NCBI RefSeq assembly: GCF_042453785.1
Contig: NC_091661.1
Span: forward strand, 25,411,501 to 25,475,500
Reading direction: 5' to 3'
Origin: Malus domestica
Taxonomy: Eukaryota > Streptophyta > Magnoliopsida > Rosales > Rosaceae
DNA: 64,000 bases
In this document: in pieces, positions 1 to 10,959 of the stretch
How the letters are laid out: every line of letters starts with the position of its first letter
Position numbering within the stretch: the stretch's first letter is position 1
Made by a program: the position numbers and the translations under genes
The notes under the pieces: model-generated
Told to the model about the DNA's origin: nothing
Database searches by the model: none
Seen by the model: the letters and a program-made list of their open reading frames with translations, nothing else

Positions 1-216
1 ATTTTTATGCGAGACTGTTCCTGTCACGTGACAATACTGAGTGACAAAACAATTTAACTAAAAGATGATATACATCCAAATTTAATGACTGATTTTACTT
101 TTCTTTTTAAATGTTTGTCATTTTTTAACTGAATTACATTGTCATCTTAAAAGTTGATGAAATCCTAATAAATTAATCATATAATTTTGGTAATGGAAGG
201 CATGGGGTGAAGCAAC

Positions 217-724
217 TTGGAACAGGTTGGTCAGAAGGGCCAGCATATATCACACAATGGCCCCACAAAACCTGGCCAAAACTATATCTACAATTTCACA
301 CTTACAGGCCGAAGAGGCACACTTCTTTGGCATGCACACGACTCTTGGCTAAGGGCCGCTCTACACGATGATATGGTCATATTGCCTAAGAGAGGCTCTT
401 CGGATTGTGCTAGATACAAGGCTGTCATATCACCAGAGAGCCATCCAACACATTTCCATGGAATTCCCCGATTCATTGTTTCTCCTATTCCAAGTAGCAT
501 GCTAACAATTTTTACAAATGAATTGTAATTTATTAGAAATTTATTGTTTTTGGTGAACGGTAGGTATTTGGTTTCTGCATTGTCACCTGGAAGTTCACAC
601 AACATGGGGGCTTAAGATGGCATTCACAGTGGAAAATGGCGAAGGACCAAATGAGTTCATGTCGCCACCTCCGACTGATCTTCCAACTTTCTGGATTTTC
701 CGACCCGAGCGGCTTTCAAATTGA
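217..724 (+). pseudogene. Laccase remnant (multicopper oxidase), internally deleted
   Basis: Laccases are secreted multicopper oxidases that polymerise monolignols in the cell wall. The first block (217-420) reads like the end of the first cupredoxin domain: a [18 protein letters not shown] stretch, then [10 protein letters not shown] (a copper-ligand HxH) and VILPKRG. It is followed directly by a C-terminal-type HPTHFHG block near 445-465. At 578 a new frame gives [14 protein letters not shown], the laccase type-1 copper motif, and then [13 protein letters not shown], the usual laccase tail. About two thirds of a normal protein of roughly 560 residues is missing between the blocks. A two-base insertion just before the HCH motif breaks the frame, and there is no ATG. 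It is a decayed gene. Its position beside a DIV-type MYB gene resembles the Arabidopsis LAC4/MYB neighbourhood. Confidence 0.85.
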
Positions 725-868
725 GGACTGAGGCTCTACACATGAGAAGAGTGTGCAGGGTAGAATATGAACTGGATTGAGAAGCAACAATAGGGAGGAA
801 AATAGAATAAGAGCATTATTTTGTAAAATGACCTTAAAAAAAAAAGTAATATTTTGTAAAAATGACCT

Positions 869-873
869 AAAAA
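869..873 (-). terminator. Pol III T5 terminator of tRNA-Arg
   Basis: Read on the - strand, a run of five T lies seven bases past the 3' end of the tRNA-Arg gene, the usual RNA polymerase III stop. A second T run follows a few bases further on. Confidence 0.7.
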
Positions 874-880
874 TAATAAA

Positions 881-953
881 CGCGCCAGATAGGGGTCGAA
901 CCTATGACCTTCTGCTTAGGAAACAGACGCTCTATCCACTGAGCTACAGGCGC
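881..953 (-). tRNA. tRNA-Arg (anticodon CCT)
   Basis: The 73-base - strand sequence folds as a cloverleaf: acceptor GCGCCTG / CTGGCGC, D arm GCTC..GAGC, anticodon stem TCTGT/GCAGA with loop TTCCTAA (anticodon CCT), T arm ATAGG-TTCGACC-CCTAT, and discriminator G. The A box and B box (GGTTCGACC) are intact. There is no intron and no encoded CCA. The sixth acceptor pair is a T-T mismatch; as I recall it is usual for plant tRNA-Arg(CCT). CAACAA lies directly upstream on the - strand, matching the plant tRNA CAA initiation motif, and a T5 terminator follows. It decodes AGG codons and looks functional. Confidence 0.95.
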
Positions 954-1871
954 TTGTTGATAGGTATTGCGGTTGAGCTTTATTTAATGGATCCAAGTGA
1001 GTTGGCCAAAGGAAAACAAACAAATAATTGAAAATTGAGAGTGACAAACCATTTGTGTCCTCCAACACACCATTGTTTATTATTGACTTGTTCAATTTGA
1101 TGGTCAAAAATAAAAATAGTATAGTATTTTTATGAAAAGTTGGAACCGTCGTAGCTAATTTGTTTGGTATACCAATAAAAAAAGTCAAACTGCATCGTAT
1201 TGGTTTTATGTGGTTTGATTCCACTGTAATTTTGAGCTTATGTAAATGTATCAGACCGAACATCCACTTGTATATTTATCTGTATATTGTTTATACATGT
1301 AGTACTACAATAGGCTGATAACTAAAAGTGTATGTTCAACTTTGAAGTCGAGTGGGAGTTACGAATGAGGGTTGGTTGAGTTGGTAATGATCGTTATTTT
1401 TGCTATATTAAGACCTATGTTTGGGTCTCGCTGTCGACAATCGTTCTTGATAGGCGATTTGTGAAAACAAAACAAAAAAAGACTAAAACCCCTCTGTAAG
1501 TCCTCAAAGAAGCTCGTAGTATGCCATGACCTGAAATGGTTTAGCCTTCCCTCTTCCTTAACCTTTTGTTACCAAAAGAAAAAAAAGGATGTCGAGTGGG
1601 AGTTTAAAGCAGTTGATTTAGTTGTAACTATAATAGTTATTGAGCTTTGAAATTTATGTGCAAGAAAATAAAATATATGTAGCAGTCACAAAATATTTTG
1701 TCATAATTAAGCTGATGAAGTTGAAAAATGTAAAAGAAATAAGATTCAACCAAAAGAAAACCATAAAAATTAGGGGTGGACACTTGAAATTGAAAACTAA
1801 AAGGGAAATACGAATCAAATCGGACTGCATCTCACGGTTCGATTTTTTAGATGTCAGATTTTAATTGATTA
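954..1871. other. Intergenic stretch without a gene
   Basis: AT-rich sequence with no coding signal. The short open frames here have no family resemblance. The only structured part is the SINE-like segment listed at 1366-1587. Confidence 0.6.
1366..1587 (+). mobile_element. Candidate tRNA-derived SINE
   Basis: The segment starts with GGTTGGTTGAGTTGGTAA, similar to a pol III A box, has a GTTTGGGTCTC stretch about 50 bases later that could be a weak B box, and ends in an A-rich tail near 1575-1587. The CCCTCTTCC-type 3' end resembles a block near 10425-10470. No TSD was confirmed, so the call is tentative. Confidence 0.35.
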
Positions 1872-2343
1872 TGTCACATCCCGGCCTGGGTCCCCACCAC
1901 ATCCCGGGCTCGACTCCGCCGTAACATGATATTGTTCGCTTTGGGCCCCAACCACGCCTTCACGGTTTTGTTTCTGGGAACTCACACGAGAACTTCCCAA
2001 TGGGTCACCTATTATGGGATTGCTCTCACGCAAACTCGCTTAACTTCGGAGTTCCGATGGAACCCGAAGCTAGTGAACTCTCAAAATGCCTCGTGCTAGG
2101 TAGAGACGGGAATATGTATATAAGGCTTACATGATCCACACCCATGGGCGATGTGAGATGTTACAATCCACCCCCCCTTAGGGGCCTGACTTCCTCGTCG
2201 GCACACTTCCAGCCAGAGATTGGCTTTGATACCAAATTGTCACATCCCGGGCTCAACTTCGCCGTAGCACGATATTGTCCGCTTTGGGCCCCGACCACGC
2301 CCTCATGGTTTTGTTTCTGGGAACTCACACAAGAATTTCCTAG
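1872..2343 (-). mobile_element. Truncated Cassandra TRIM (LTRs carry 5S rRNA-like sequence)
   Basis: Read on the - strand: a 5'-truncated LTR (2238-2343), a tRNA-Met-type primer site TGGTATCAAAGCC (2222-2234), a 72-base internal region, a purine tract TAAGGGGGGTGG, and a complete 294-base 3' LTR (1872-2165) with TG..CA ends. The LTR contains about 100 bases (1981-2078) that align with plant 5S rRNA, including the GAACTCCG-AGTTAAG control region and GGTGACC. This is the hallmark of Cassandra. The second LTR stops inside the 5S-like part, where other repeat DNA begins. No proteins are encoded; movement would depend on other retrotransposons. Confidence 0.88.
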
Positions 2344-2760
2344 GTATCACTTGATTTCGTTGAGTATTGAAGAAGTTATGAACGTTTAAAGTTTATCCAG
2401 TTTCTTGCGAGTTTTCCAGTTTTTCCTCGGACCAGTCAACTTTGAGGCTATTTTCCGGCCATATCCGGCTACCATTGGGCTTCTAAATAGGTATAATATT
2501 ATTCTATATTTTCCTATCTTCATTTTGATATATTATGGGTCGAATTTGGTTAAGAAACGATTGAGTTACGAAACTTTGAAAATTGCCCAAACTTCTGGCC
2601 AAGAGCTTTGGGACACTTAACGGAGTTTTTAACGGAATGACCAAAATGATGGATGGTGGACAATCTCAGGGACCACTTTGATTGATTTGAAATGTTAGGG
2701 ACCAAAGTGATAATTATGCAAATCTCAGGGACCATTTTGGCTATTTACCCTTCTTTTTTT
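2344..2760 (+). repeat. Gypsy-type LTR fragment and foldback-family tail
   Basis: 2344-2615 resembles part of the solo LTR at 23254-25550 (shared ATTGAAG..TTTAAAGTTTTTCCAG wording near 2370 and 23935). From about 2615 the text changes to a 'noncoding AACGGAATGACCAAAATGA' motif also seen in the elements near 25900 and 57250. There is no gene. The junction with the Cassandra break suggests a younger insertion cut into Cassandra, but ends were not found. Confidence 0.45.
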
Positions 2761-2769
2761 TTGGGAGCA

Positions 2770-2882
2770 GTCTCTCCATAAATGGGGGTAAGGCTAGCCG
2801 ACATTCACCTCTTCCAGACCCTACGTAAAGCGGGAGCCTTGTGCACTGGGTACGACGACCCTTTTTTTTTTTTTTTTTTTGG
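2770..2882 (+). mobile_element. SINE 3'-end fragment with oligo-T tail
   Basis: The block GGTAAGGCTAGCCGACATTC..CAGACCCTACGTAAAGCGGGAGCC..GTGCACTGGGTACGACG resembles the conserved 3' body of the plant Au/TS-type SINE group, and it ends in a run of about 18 T. The 5' part with promoter boxes is missing. Confidence 0.55.
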
Positions 2883-3460
2883 AAAACTCATAGATTTTGG
2901 TTTCATCACAAACATATTTGCAAAAAGTTTTGGTTTTGATTTCGGTTTCACTTTCACTCAAAACTTCTTTGAATTGAACCGTGTCCACCACTAATCAAAA
3001 TTAGTGATTCTTGCTGTAATCAAATTCAATTAAACTGTTTTACTGCAATTGGTTTGGTGACGATTTTTAAAAGTAAAATTAATCCAACACGAAATCCGAA
3101 CGATATCCATCCGTACCTAATTTAACCAAAATATAAATTAATGAATAATACTTGAAAAATGCCATGTTTCTCAATCCCATTACACAAAAGCCACAGAACA
3201 CAACAGAATCCCCCATTTTTTAAAAACTTTAACGACTCACTCAGCAGAAAGATAAACATCCGAATTTTAGCCCCCGGCAAAAAAGGAGAAGAGAAATCCA
3301 AACCTCTCTGACTCCCCACAGTCCAATCCCACCGCGCCGTGTGTCACGCATCACATCTCTCTCAACTGATACATCGTACACTCACACAGACTTCACAGAA
3401 TGCAACAATTGCTGAAGTGGTTCTGATCAATTTTTTTGATTCTCACCCTCCTTTCACAGT
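2883..3460. other. Upstream region of the MYB gene
   Basis: No gene. The sequence is AT-rich to 3250 and pyrimidine-rich after 3330, leading into the promoter. No further element was recognised. Confidence 0.6.
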
Positions 3461-3482
3461 CTATATATACACCTATATATAC
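3461..3482 (+). promoter_or_regulatory. Likely TATA element of the DIV-type MYB gene
   Basis: Two TATATATA motifs in a row precede a CT-rich stretch (TTTCATCTTTTCCTCTTCC) typical of a plant transcription start and leader. This would give a leader of about 500 bases before the MYB start codon. Confidence 0.45.
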
Positions 3483-3934
3483 ACTTTCATCTTTTCCTCT
3501 TCCTTCTCTTCAAAGCAACGAAGCCAGTAAATCTTTTTTCCCGCTTTTCTCAGCCGTAATTCCCCTAGAATCTATCTTTTCTCTCAACTGGGATTTTATT
3601 GCTTTTCAATCCTTCATCTTTCAGTCTTTTTCTGGTTAAATTTCAGAAGTTTTCAACTTTTTACGATGTGGGTTGCTTTCAGATTGCTATAAAGCCCTCA
3701 CCTTTGAGCTTAATTTCGTTCAAATCCCAAAATTTCATCTGGGGTTTCCCCTTTCTCTCTGGGATTATACCCAACGAACCAAATCAGATTTTTGTCAGGG
3801 TTTTCCAAGGTTCTCCCCGATTCCCAAAAAGTGGATTCGTTCCAAGATTCTTTGGTTTATGTTATCAAGGAAAAAGGAGATTCTTGATTCCCAGTAAAAA
3901 ATCTGAATTGAATGCCTTTTTAAGCTTTACAACA

Positions 3935-3949
3935 ATGGCCTCCGACTGA
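3935..3949 (+). other. Four-codon upstream ORF in the MYB leader
   Basis: ATG GCC TCC GAC TGA in a strong context (ACAATGG) ends 43 bases before the main ATG at 3993. If the leader is not spliced here, ribosomes would meet this ORF first, which could dampen translation of the MYB protein. Confidence 0.4.
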
Positions 3950-3992
3950 ATAAGTGAAGCAGTTCCTGCATATTTTTACGACTTGTAAAAGC

Positions 3993-5446
3993 ATGGAGAC
4001 CTTGTATTTCTTCCAGGAGAGCCAGGGCTCGGAGTGGACTAAGGAGGAGAACAAGATGTTTGAGAGTGCTCTAGCTATGTTCGATGAGAAAAGCCCGGAC
4101 AGGTTTCTGAGGGTGGCGGAGATGATTCCGGGGAAGACGGTGATCGACGTGATCAAGCAGTACCAGGAGCTGGAGGAAGATGTTTGTGAAATAGAATCCG
4201 GGAGGTTTCCCATTCCTCCGGGGTACCCTCAGGCTTACTTCAGATTGGAGTTGGGGGATGATCGGGATTTCGATGCTAATCGAAAGAGGCCGCTGGCGGC
4301 GGCGAGGGGTTCTGAACAGGAAAGGAGAAAGGGAATTCCATGGACACAAGAAGAACACAGGTTTATCTCCATCCATTTTTTTTTTTACAATTGCCTTTAA
4401 TTTTTGTGCTAGTTCTAAATTCAAGTAAATGGAGAATTCTTACATGCAACGTAGCATTAACGTGCAAGACCTATTTGAAATGATTATTTCATTTTCTATG
4501 AAAATAGAGGAAAATATATGGATTAAACTTTCGTTTTCTTTATTTTTCGAAGTAGTTTTTATGACAAAACGATATTCTAAGCTTACTCTAATCAACCGGA
4601 AGAGGATCTCCAAGGGGTGCAATGGACGGTTAATATACTATCTAAGCCAACTGACCTAAAGCATGGTGTAGTCTGCAACTAGTTTGTTATGAACCACTCT
4701 AGCTTCATGTTCTAGATATAGTTCAAAAGCAGTCATCTATTTAAATCTTCAAATCCAACTTGATTTTGATGGAGCGGAGTGATTTCCGCACTGCTAGTTT
4801 TACCTTCTACTTTCCTCGGCCTTAATTATGACTCTTGATTCTCCTCGAAGTATGGTGGTGAATAAAATATGTTAGTCAAATCGCAATTGTCTAGAATACA
4901 GTTTGATTTCTCTGTGTTTTCTTGGTATATTTTTTGGCACAAATTGCTGGTATGAATCGTAGGCGATTTCTGATGGGACTTCTAAAGTACGGGAAAGGGG
5001 ACTGGAGAAACATCTCCCGGAATTACGTGGTCACTAAAACTCCCACACAAGTAGCAAGCCATGCTCAGAAATACTTCATGAGGCAGCATTCAGGAGGGAA
5101 AGATAAAAGGAGGCCAAGCATCCATGACATAACTACTGTCAACCTCACAAGCGATGCTCAGTCAGAAACTAACAGGCCTCCTTCAGACCAGTTTCTGCCG
5201 GAGCAGAAGTCCACTGAATCGCTGAACGAGCTACTTGACTGGAATGCGGCTGATGATGAAGGAGCTGCCATGGGTTTCGAGTCTACCCATGGCAATCTCT
5301 TTGATCCATCTCCGTATGACGTAGATGCAGATGGAATCAAGATGCAGCTGCAGAAACTATATAGTCGCGCTCATTATGCTGCTCATGCCACTCCTCAAAA
5401 TTCGCTGTATCTAATGCGGTCCGCAAGACATCAGATTCATGGATAA
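3993..5446 (+). CDS. DIVARICATA-type MYB transcription factor, 2 exons
   Basis: Exons 3993-4360 and 4963-5446 encode 283 residues. The intron (602 bases, GT..AG) splits an Arg codon, giving [19 protein letters not shown] across the junction. Residues about 14-65 form the first SANT/MYB repeat ([34 protein letters not shown]); residues about 116-165 form the second, with the SHAQKYF motif and the [19 protein letters not shown] helix typical of DIV-like plant MYBs. This repeat binds I-box/GATAAG-like DNA in family members. The ATG at 3993 sits just ahead of the conserved N-terminus. The C-terminus is acidic and polar with no known fold. Nuclear role is inferred from the family. Which of the several DIV-like paralogues this is cannot be told; a link to At2g38090 is suggested by the neighbouring laccase. 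Confidence 0.93.
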
Positions 5447-7077
5447 AAGCAGGCCTGTTTGTTGTCTTCATGGATTGAAAATCCAAGTAAATGATTTTCT
5501 TCAGAATTTCTGTGTTCGTCTTTTTATCGTGTTCGTGTTGGATTGATTAGTTAATAAGGTTTTCAATTTCGTACGTAGTTCTTGAACATTGCAGGATGGT
5601 AAAACTCCAGTAGGCCACAAAGTGTAATGTCTGAAATGTGAATGGGATTGAATGGTAAATTGCTCTTTCCCTTCAGGAATTTACATACCGGCCCCGGATG
5701 TTTTTGAACATTTGAGTTGTAAAATAGACATGTATACATCCCGTAACTGTCCAGCAAGATTTATGCCGTACCGTAGAAATCCCGTATATAATATATGCAT
5801 ATGTATGCATGTATGTATGATATATTATAGGCATATTTCAGGCATGCGCATGATCTTACCTTTTATATATTTTCTTTGCTTTATAATCCTTCTTTGGTCT
5901 TCATGTGGATACAGATTGAATATTTGCATGATTTGAGAGACAGAATCCGGAACTTTTCATCTCCAAATCAATCGTATAGACAAAGAATAAAGTTACAAAT
6001 ATCTACTCGTAAGAATTTACCTTTTTTATTTTTCCTATTGTTTCATAATGCGCGGTGGCATTACACTTGAAAACTTCAATAAAACTGTGTAATTAAGGTA
6101 TATATCAAATTAAGTGCTATCAGCGAAGATTCGGCTTTCAAAAAACTTGAAGAATCTCATATTCTCGTGACAAATGCCTTACAAAATGACATGGTAGGAC
6201 AACTTGACCGAATTTCCTCCTGGATTTGCACTTGGGATGGCTGAGGTTGATCTCAGATAAATCTTTGGCTGCATCACACGTGGAATGATCTTGCAACCAC
6301 TAGGGAAAAGCAGACATGTCATTGGCCGATGTGGCTGCTGACTCACTCTGCACTCTTTTGAAAATTCCACAGTATCTAACGTATTGCTTTACCTTTTCTT
6401 CCCATAAAAAAATTTACTTTCCGCCAATTGTTTTGCTTTATACAAAAACGACTTACCCTCCACCGGACCACCACTAAGATGCTGAGTTTGCATTCCACTC
6501 GATAAGCATCCATCTGCGTCAATCCATCGTAGGATGCAGGATCTTCCACGTAAGAAATGCCAATATGCAATTTTGACATTCGGCAACTTGGCCCCTTGCT
6601 TTGATATGTTTTTGCTGTTGGAGCCAATGCCATTGTTGATGGTGGCTACACTTTTTGCGTCATCATTGCGCCATTTGTTTAGGTCTAGCCAAGCATTATG
6701 CTTTGCTCTTTGTCGAGTGTAATGATTCGTTTAATAATTATTTCGTTTGATTTCAAAACTCTTAACATTTTACTTCGTTGTGTTATAATAATTTGTTAGT
6801 TTGTAAGTGGTTGGCCATGTTGTACTTGTGTATCAATGTGGATTCACTGCTAAATTTGATTCAATTCTAACATCAATATAAGGTGGGAGAAGCTCACTCA
6901 AGCGCGTGTCGAGTTTTATTTCATATGATTTTGGTACTATTCATAACGAACTGTAATATGCAATCCTCTATTATTTTTTACTAAAGCTCTACTATATTCA
7001 TGTGTTAAGCATGCGCGGGATGAACAAAGTGTTTAATGTGCAACCAATGATCCAACGGGTAATAGTCCAATGACTAC
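5447..7077. other. MYB 3' region and intergenic DNA
   Basis: 5447-5800 probably holds the MYB 3' UTR. From 5800 to 7077 I see only AT-rich DNA. The open frames at 6179-6722 on both strands overlap each other, lack introns or family motifs, and are left uncalled. Confidence 0.55.
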
Positions 7078-7679
7078 TGTCAAAGTCCCACATCAGTGGG
7101 GTGAAAAGAAATCAAGGGGTTTAAATAGTTTTACCCCACTCTAATTAATACCGATGTCTTTTGTGGTAAAATCTCACACTTGACGGATTGGGTATGTGGT
7201 AATGTTGGGAACAATATCGGTGTCGTTAGAGTGGGATAGGCTCGGTGATCCAAAAATTCCAACATGGTATCAGAGCCCACGGTTGCGGGCTCGTGCAAGC
7301 CAACGAGCTTGTGTGCAAGCCAATGAGCTTGTCACCAACGAGAAGGAAATAAGTTTGAGCTCTTAATATAGAGATGACCGCTGAGTTCCAATTGAAAACA
7401 AATGGGCCCAATGTGAGCTGACCTCTGAGTTTCAATTACCGATGTGGATCTCCACATGTGAACCACTAAATGAGGTTACACATGAGGGGGAGTGTTAAAG
7501 TCCCACATTGGTGGGGTGAAAAGAAACCAAGGGGTTTAAATAGTATTACCCTACTCTAACTAATACTGAGGCTTTTTGTGGTAAAATCTCACACCTGATA
7601 GATTGGGCAAGTGGTAAAGTTGGGAACATTATCAATGTCATTAGAGTCGCGCGGACCTGGCGATCCAAAAATTCCAACA
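7078..7679 (+). mobile_element. Intact TRIM retrotransposon (602 bp)
   Basis: Two 187-base LTRs (7078-7264 and 7493-7679) start TGT(C/T)AAAGTCCCACAT and end CCAAAAATTCCAACA. Directly after the first LTR is the tRNA-Met primer site TGGTATCAGAGCCC, and directly before the second is the purine tract CATGAGGGGGAG. The 228-base interior has no ORF. A 5-base TSD, ACTAC, flanks the element (7073-7077 and 7680-7684). This is a complete terminal-repeat retrotransposon in miniature of a different family from the nearby Cassandra. Confidence 0.93.
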
Positions 7680-7830
7680 ACTACGAATATCATTGTACAA
7701 TATACACTACTGAAAAATCTCCTAGTTTCAAAAGTAGAATTAAGTTCTTTTGTAACTATTACTTATATCTAGCCAAACAATAAGTAAGCCTCTACTATTT
7801 TGGCTACTTAGATGAATCTAATGAATATGG

Positions 7831-7907
7831 ATTTGAGTCCACTAGAAATGTTCTTTTGATCATCTTCATTAGAATTTGAGTCCACTAGAAATGTTCTTTT
7901 GATCATC
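7831..7907 (+). repeat. 34-bp direct repeat, two copies
   Basis: ATTTGAGTCCACTAGAAATG plus 14 further identical bases occur at 7831-7864 and again at 7874-7907 with a 9-base spacer. It is a simple local duplication. Confidence 0.85.
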
Positions 7908-7942
7908 GAGTGATTAAAAAATTCATGATCATTCAATCTTAG

Positions 7943-8600
7943 TGTCACATTTCGGTCCGGGCCCCCACCACATTCCGAGCTCGACTCCATCGTAGCACGA
8001 TATTGTCCGCTTTGGGCCCCGACCACACCCTCACGGTTTTGTTTCTGGGAACTCACACGAGAACTTCCTAGTGGGTCATCCATCCTAGGATTGCTCTTGC
8101 TGCGATCTCACTTAACTTCGGAGTTCCTACGGAACCCGAAGCCAGTGAGCTCCCAAAAGGCTTCGTGTTAGATAGAGATGAGAATATACATATAAGGTTT
8201 AGAGAATCCACTCCCTTAGACGATGTGGGATGTTACAATCCATCCCCCTTAAGGGCCCGACGTCATCGTCGGCACACTTTCGGCTAAGGATTGGCTTTGA
8301 TACCAAATTGTCACATCCTGACCCTGGCCCCCACCACATCCCGGGCTCGACTCCACCGTAGCACGATATTGTCCTCTTTGGGCCCCGACCACACCCTCAT
8401 GGTTTTGTTTTTGGGAACTCACAGGAGAACTTCTCAGTGAGTCACCTATTATGTGATTGATCTCGAGCGAACTCGCTTAACTTCGAAGTTTCAATGGAAC
8501 CCGAAGCCAGTGAGTTCCCAAAATGCCGTGCTAGGTAGAGATGAAAATATACATATAAGGCTTAGATGATCCACTCCCCTGGACGATGTGGGATGCTACA
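7943..8600 (-). mobile_element. Intact Cassandra TRIM with 5S rRNA-like LTRs
   Basis: LTRs at 7943-8237 (295 b) and 8309-8600 (292 b) enclose only 71 bases. Read on the - strand: 5' LTR, primer site TGGTATCAAAGCC (8293-8305), purine tract CCTTAAGGGGGATGG, 3' LTR; LTR ends are TG..CA. A perfect 5-base TSD, CTTAG, flanks it (7938-7942, 8601-8605). Within each LTR about 100 bases (8052-8150; 8419-8516) match plant 5S rRNA on the same strand, including AACTCCG-AGTTAAG and AGGATGG(A)TGACC. In Cassandra this part folds like 5S rRNA and may supply pol III promoter boxes. No protein is encoded. Confidence 0.95.
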
Positions 8601-8780
8601 CTTAGACTTGATAACAAGGGTGAAGAATAAACAAACATGTTTTTAATGTCTAATTTCTAACAATTAATATCAAATTAAAATATGATTGATCATGAATCTT
8701 TAGTCACCAGTGTCAAAGAGAACGAGACTCTTAATTTCTAAAATGACATCATGGTTTTTTTATTCTAACCGTTAATTATG

Positions 8781-9013
8781 AGCTCATTTGGAAGTTTTTT
8801 TTAAAATGATTGAAAACACTTTCGGTAAAATCGATTTTGGGTTCCAAAAGCACATTAAGTGGTTTTTGGAAGAAGCACCAGATATATACTTCTTGCAGGA
8901 AGCACTTAAAGTGTTTTTTTAGGATCCCACTTGAATTTTTACAAGGGATTGGTTTCAAAAACATTTTCACTAATGGTGCTTTCAATCATTTTAAAAACAC
9001 TTCCAAATGAGCT
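8781..9013. mobile_element. MITE with terminal inverted repeats (233 bp)
   Basis: The ends are AGCTCATTTGGAAG and its exact complement CTTCCAAATGAGCT, and the inside continues as an imperfect palindrome (AAAATGATTGAAA..TTTCAATCATTTT). TTATG flanks both ends (8776-8780, 9014-9018), consistent with a 5-base TSD. The mirrored open frames seen here are a by-product of the palindrome. Superfamily not decided. Confidence 0.8.
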
Positions 9014-10959
9014 TTATGTTGTGTAATATGGTATGACTATGTTTGTTTTATTAGAGTTGTTTTTCTCGACCGACTAAATGTATGGACTAAGATCGTGTGA
9101 AACCAACTTAGTGCGCGTTATTGTCACTTTTGCACATACCAATTTTGTAGACACCACACACTCAGCGTTAAAAAGTTCCAAAGCAACATGAGCAATTTGA
9201 TTATCCTTTTTAACCTTTAATTTTCTAGGTATAGTCCATCTTTCAGCAACTAGCATGAGAAAGCATCTGGGCCCTTTATTCCAATTTTGATCAAACCTTT
9301 GAGAAAGTTGAACCGTACACCTTTGGCTTTTTTTTTTTTTTTTTCAATTAATTTCTGGTGTAGTAGCTACACTAGGTTCCAATTTTGATGATGTCTTCAT
9401 CGACCTCGCATGGGATTTAGATTAATCTGTCAGGAAAGATTGTCAATCATACATATCAATTTAGGTAGGACTTAGATGAATCGGATACATCGTTACAATA
9501 ATATCTCAATCCAATCTATTTCATATGGCATAGTGTCAGTGGATAGAGAAGAAATTGTGGCAGTGCACCTGATCATTTAAGTTGCTCACCAAATCAGCAG
9601 ACAAATTCATGTAAGATTTTACTCACCATATGAGACTCGTCCTTGTCAGACAGTGTTGCCGAATATCTTTTCTTAAATTAGAGGACATAATAGGTGACCA
9701 TGTTATACATGCATACATGAATGTATGGTATACAATTAAATACAATAACTTATTAATTTATCAATGTATTAATAAATTATTAATTTATCAAGATATTCTT
9801 TAGTTTCTTAAATATTGTATATTATAGTTGGTTTTTCGTTTTACGAACTAATTAAAATGCTATGTATTGTTTAACTAAATCTCACAAATTATAAACCCTA
9901 AACCAAACACGAGAAGAGAACTCCAAACAAATGGAGAAGGTTCTTACAAATTACTCTCTAACTCTCAAATTCACAAATTAAAGCTCACCAAATTGTCATA
10001 CGGATGTGCCACACAAAATAAACTAACCCTAAGGTCCTATTTTATAAAGTATAGGATTTAGGTTTACACAAGAATCCTAAAAGGAAATAAAATCGAAAAC
10101 CTAGTGGGCAAGAAAATCAAATCCTTATCTTATAAGGATAAAGAATCCAACAAAAAAATGAAAATCCCAACCCAAATGGGACACAACTGGCCTAAATAGG
10201 GTTCTAAAACGAAATATGTAACAAACCAGATTTTTGCATCACTCTAATTTGAGCTGCAAATCACAACAATCATTGCAAAATTTAACAGTTGAATGTGTGC
10301 TAAAAAAGTTTATAGAATTTAACGGTGAATCTTAGCCACTTAAAAGACATAAATCACGGTCCCTCTTCATTGCCAAAATCAAATTTGAACCACATTATTA
10401 CTAGTCTATTGTGAGGCTTAACCTACTCCTCCGCCCCTTTAGTGTAAATAATATCGTTTGTTTAAAATAAATAAATAAAAAATAAAAAAAATAGAAAAAA
10501 CATAAACCACGCATTGATGTATAGTAGAACTCCAGAGTCTAATACCTTGACAATAACTAGTACTTAAGGGGCCAAAACTTTGTCCCTTCACAACCGACCA
10601 TTCATGGACGTAACTAATTGTAAAGAATCATTTTTCTCGACATAGATGATCACGTGATAAAGAAGATAAACACATATCGTTGTACAAGAGAATTTCCTCG
10701 ACTACAAGTTGAGTTACATATAATTCTTGCAGCATTGTAGTTTATTACCATGGACGAGGCCCCAACCTCACTACCTAGCCATTAAAAGAGATTTTGCTAC
10801 TTCTTCCTCGCCTGGTTTTTTGCTCCAAGTCCAACACTGAAGAAAGATGAGAACTGGAACACAAATACATGTATTCTACACACAGTGTAGTAGGTTGCTT
10901 GTTCCCTGTTGGCTTAATCTTTTTGGTGTCAAATGATCGACAAGTTGTCGCTACATTTG

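Noticed and set aside
6179..6722. Overlapping frames on both strands
   Set aside because: No recognisable domain, no splice pattern, frames contradict each other.
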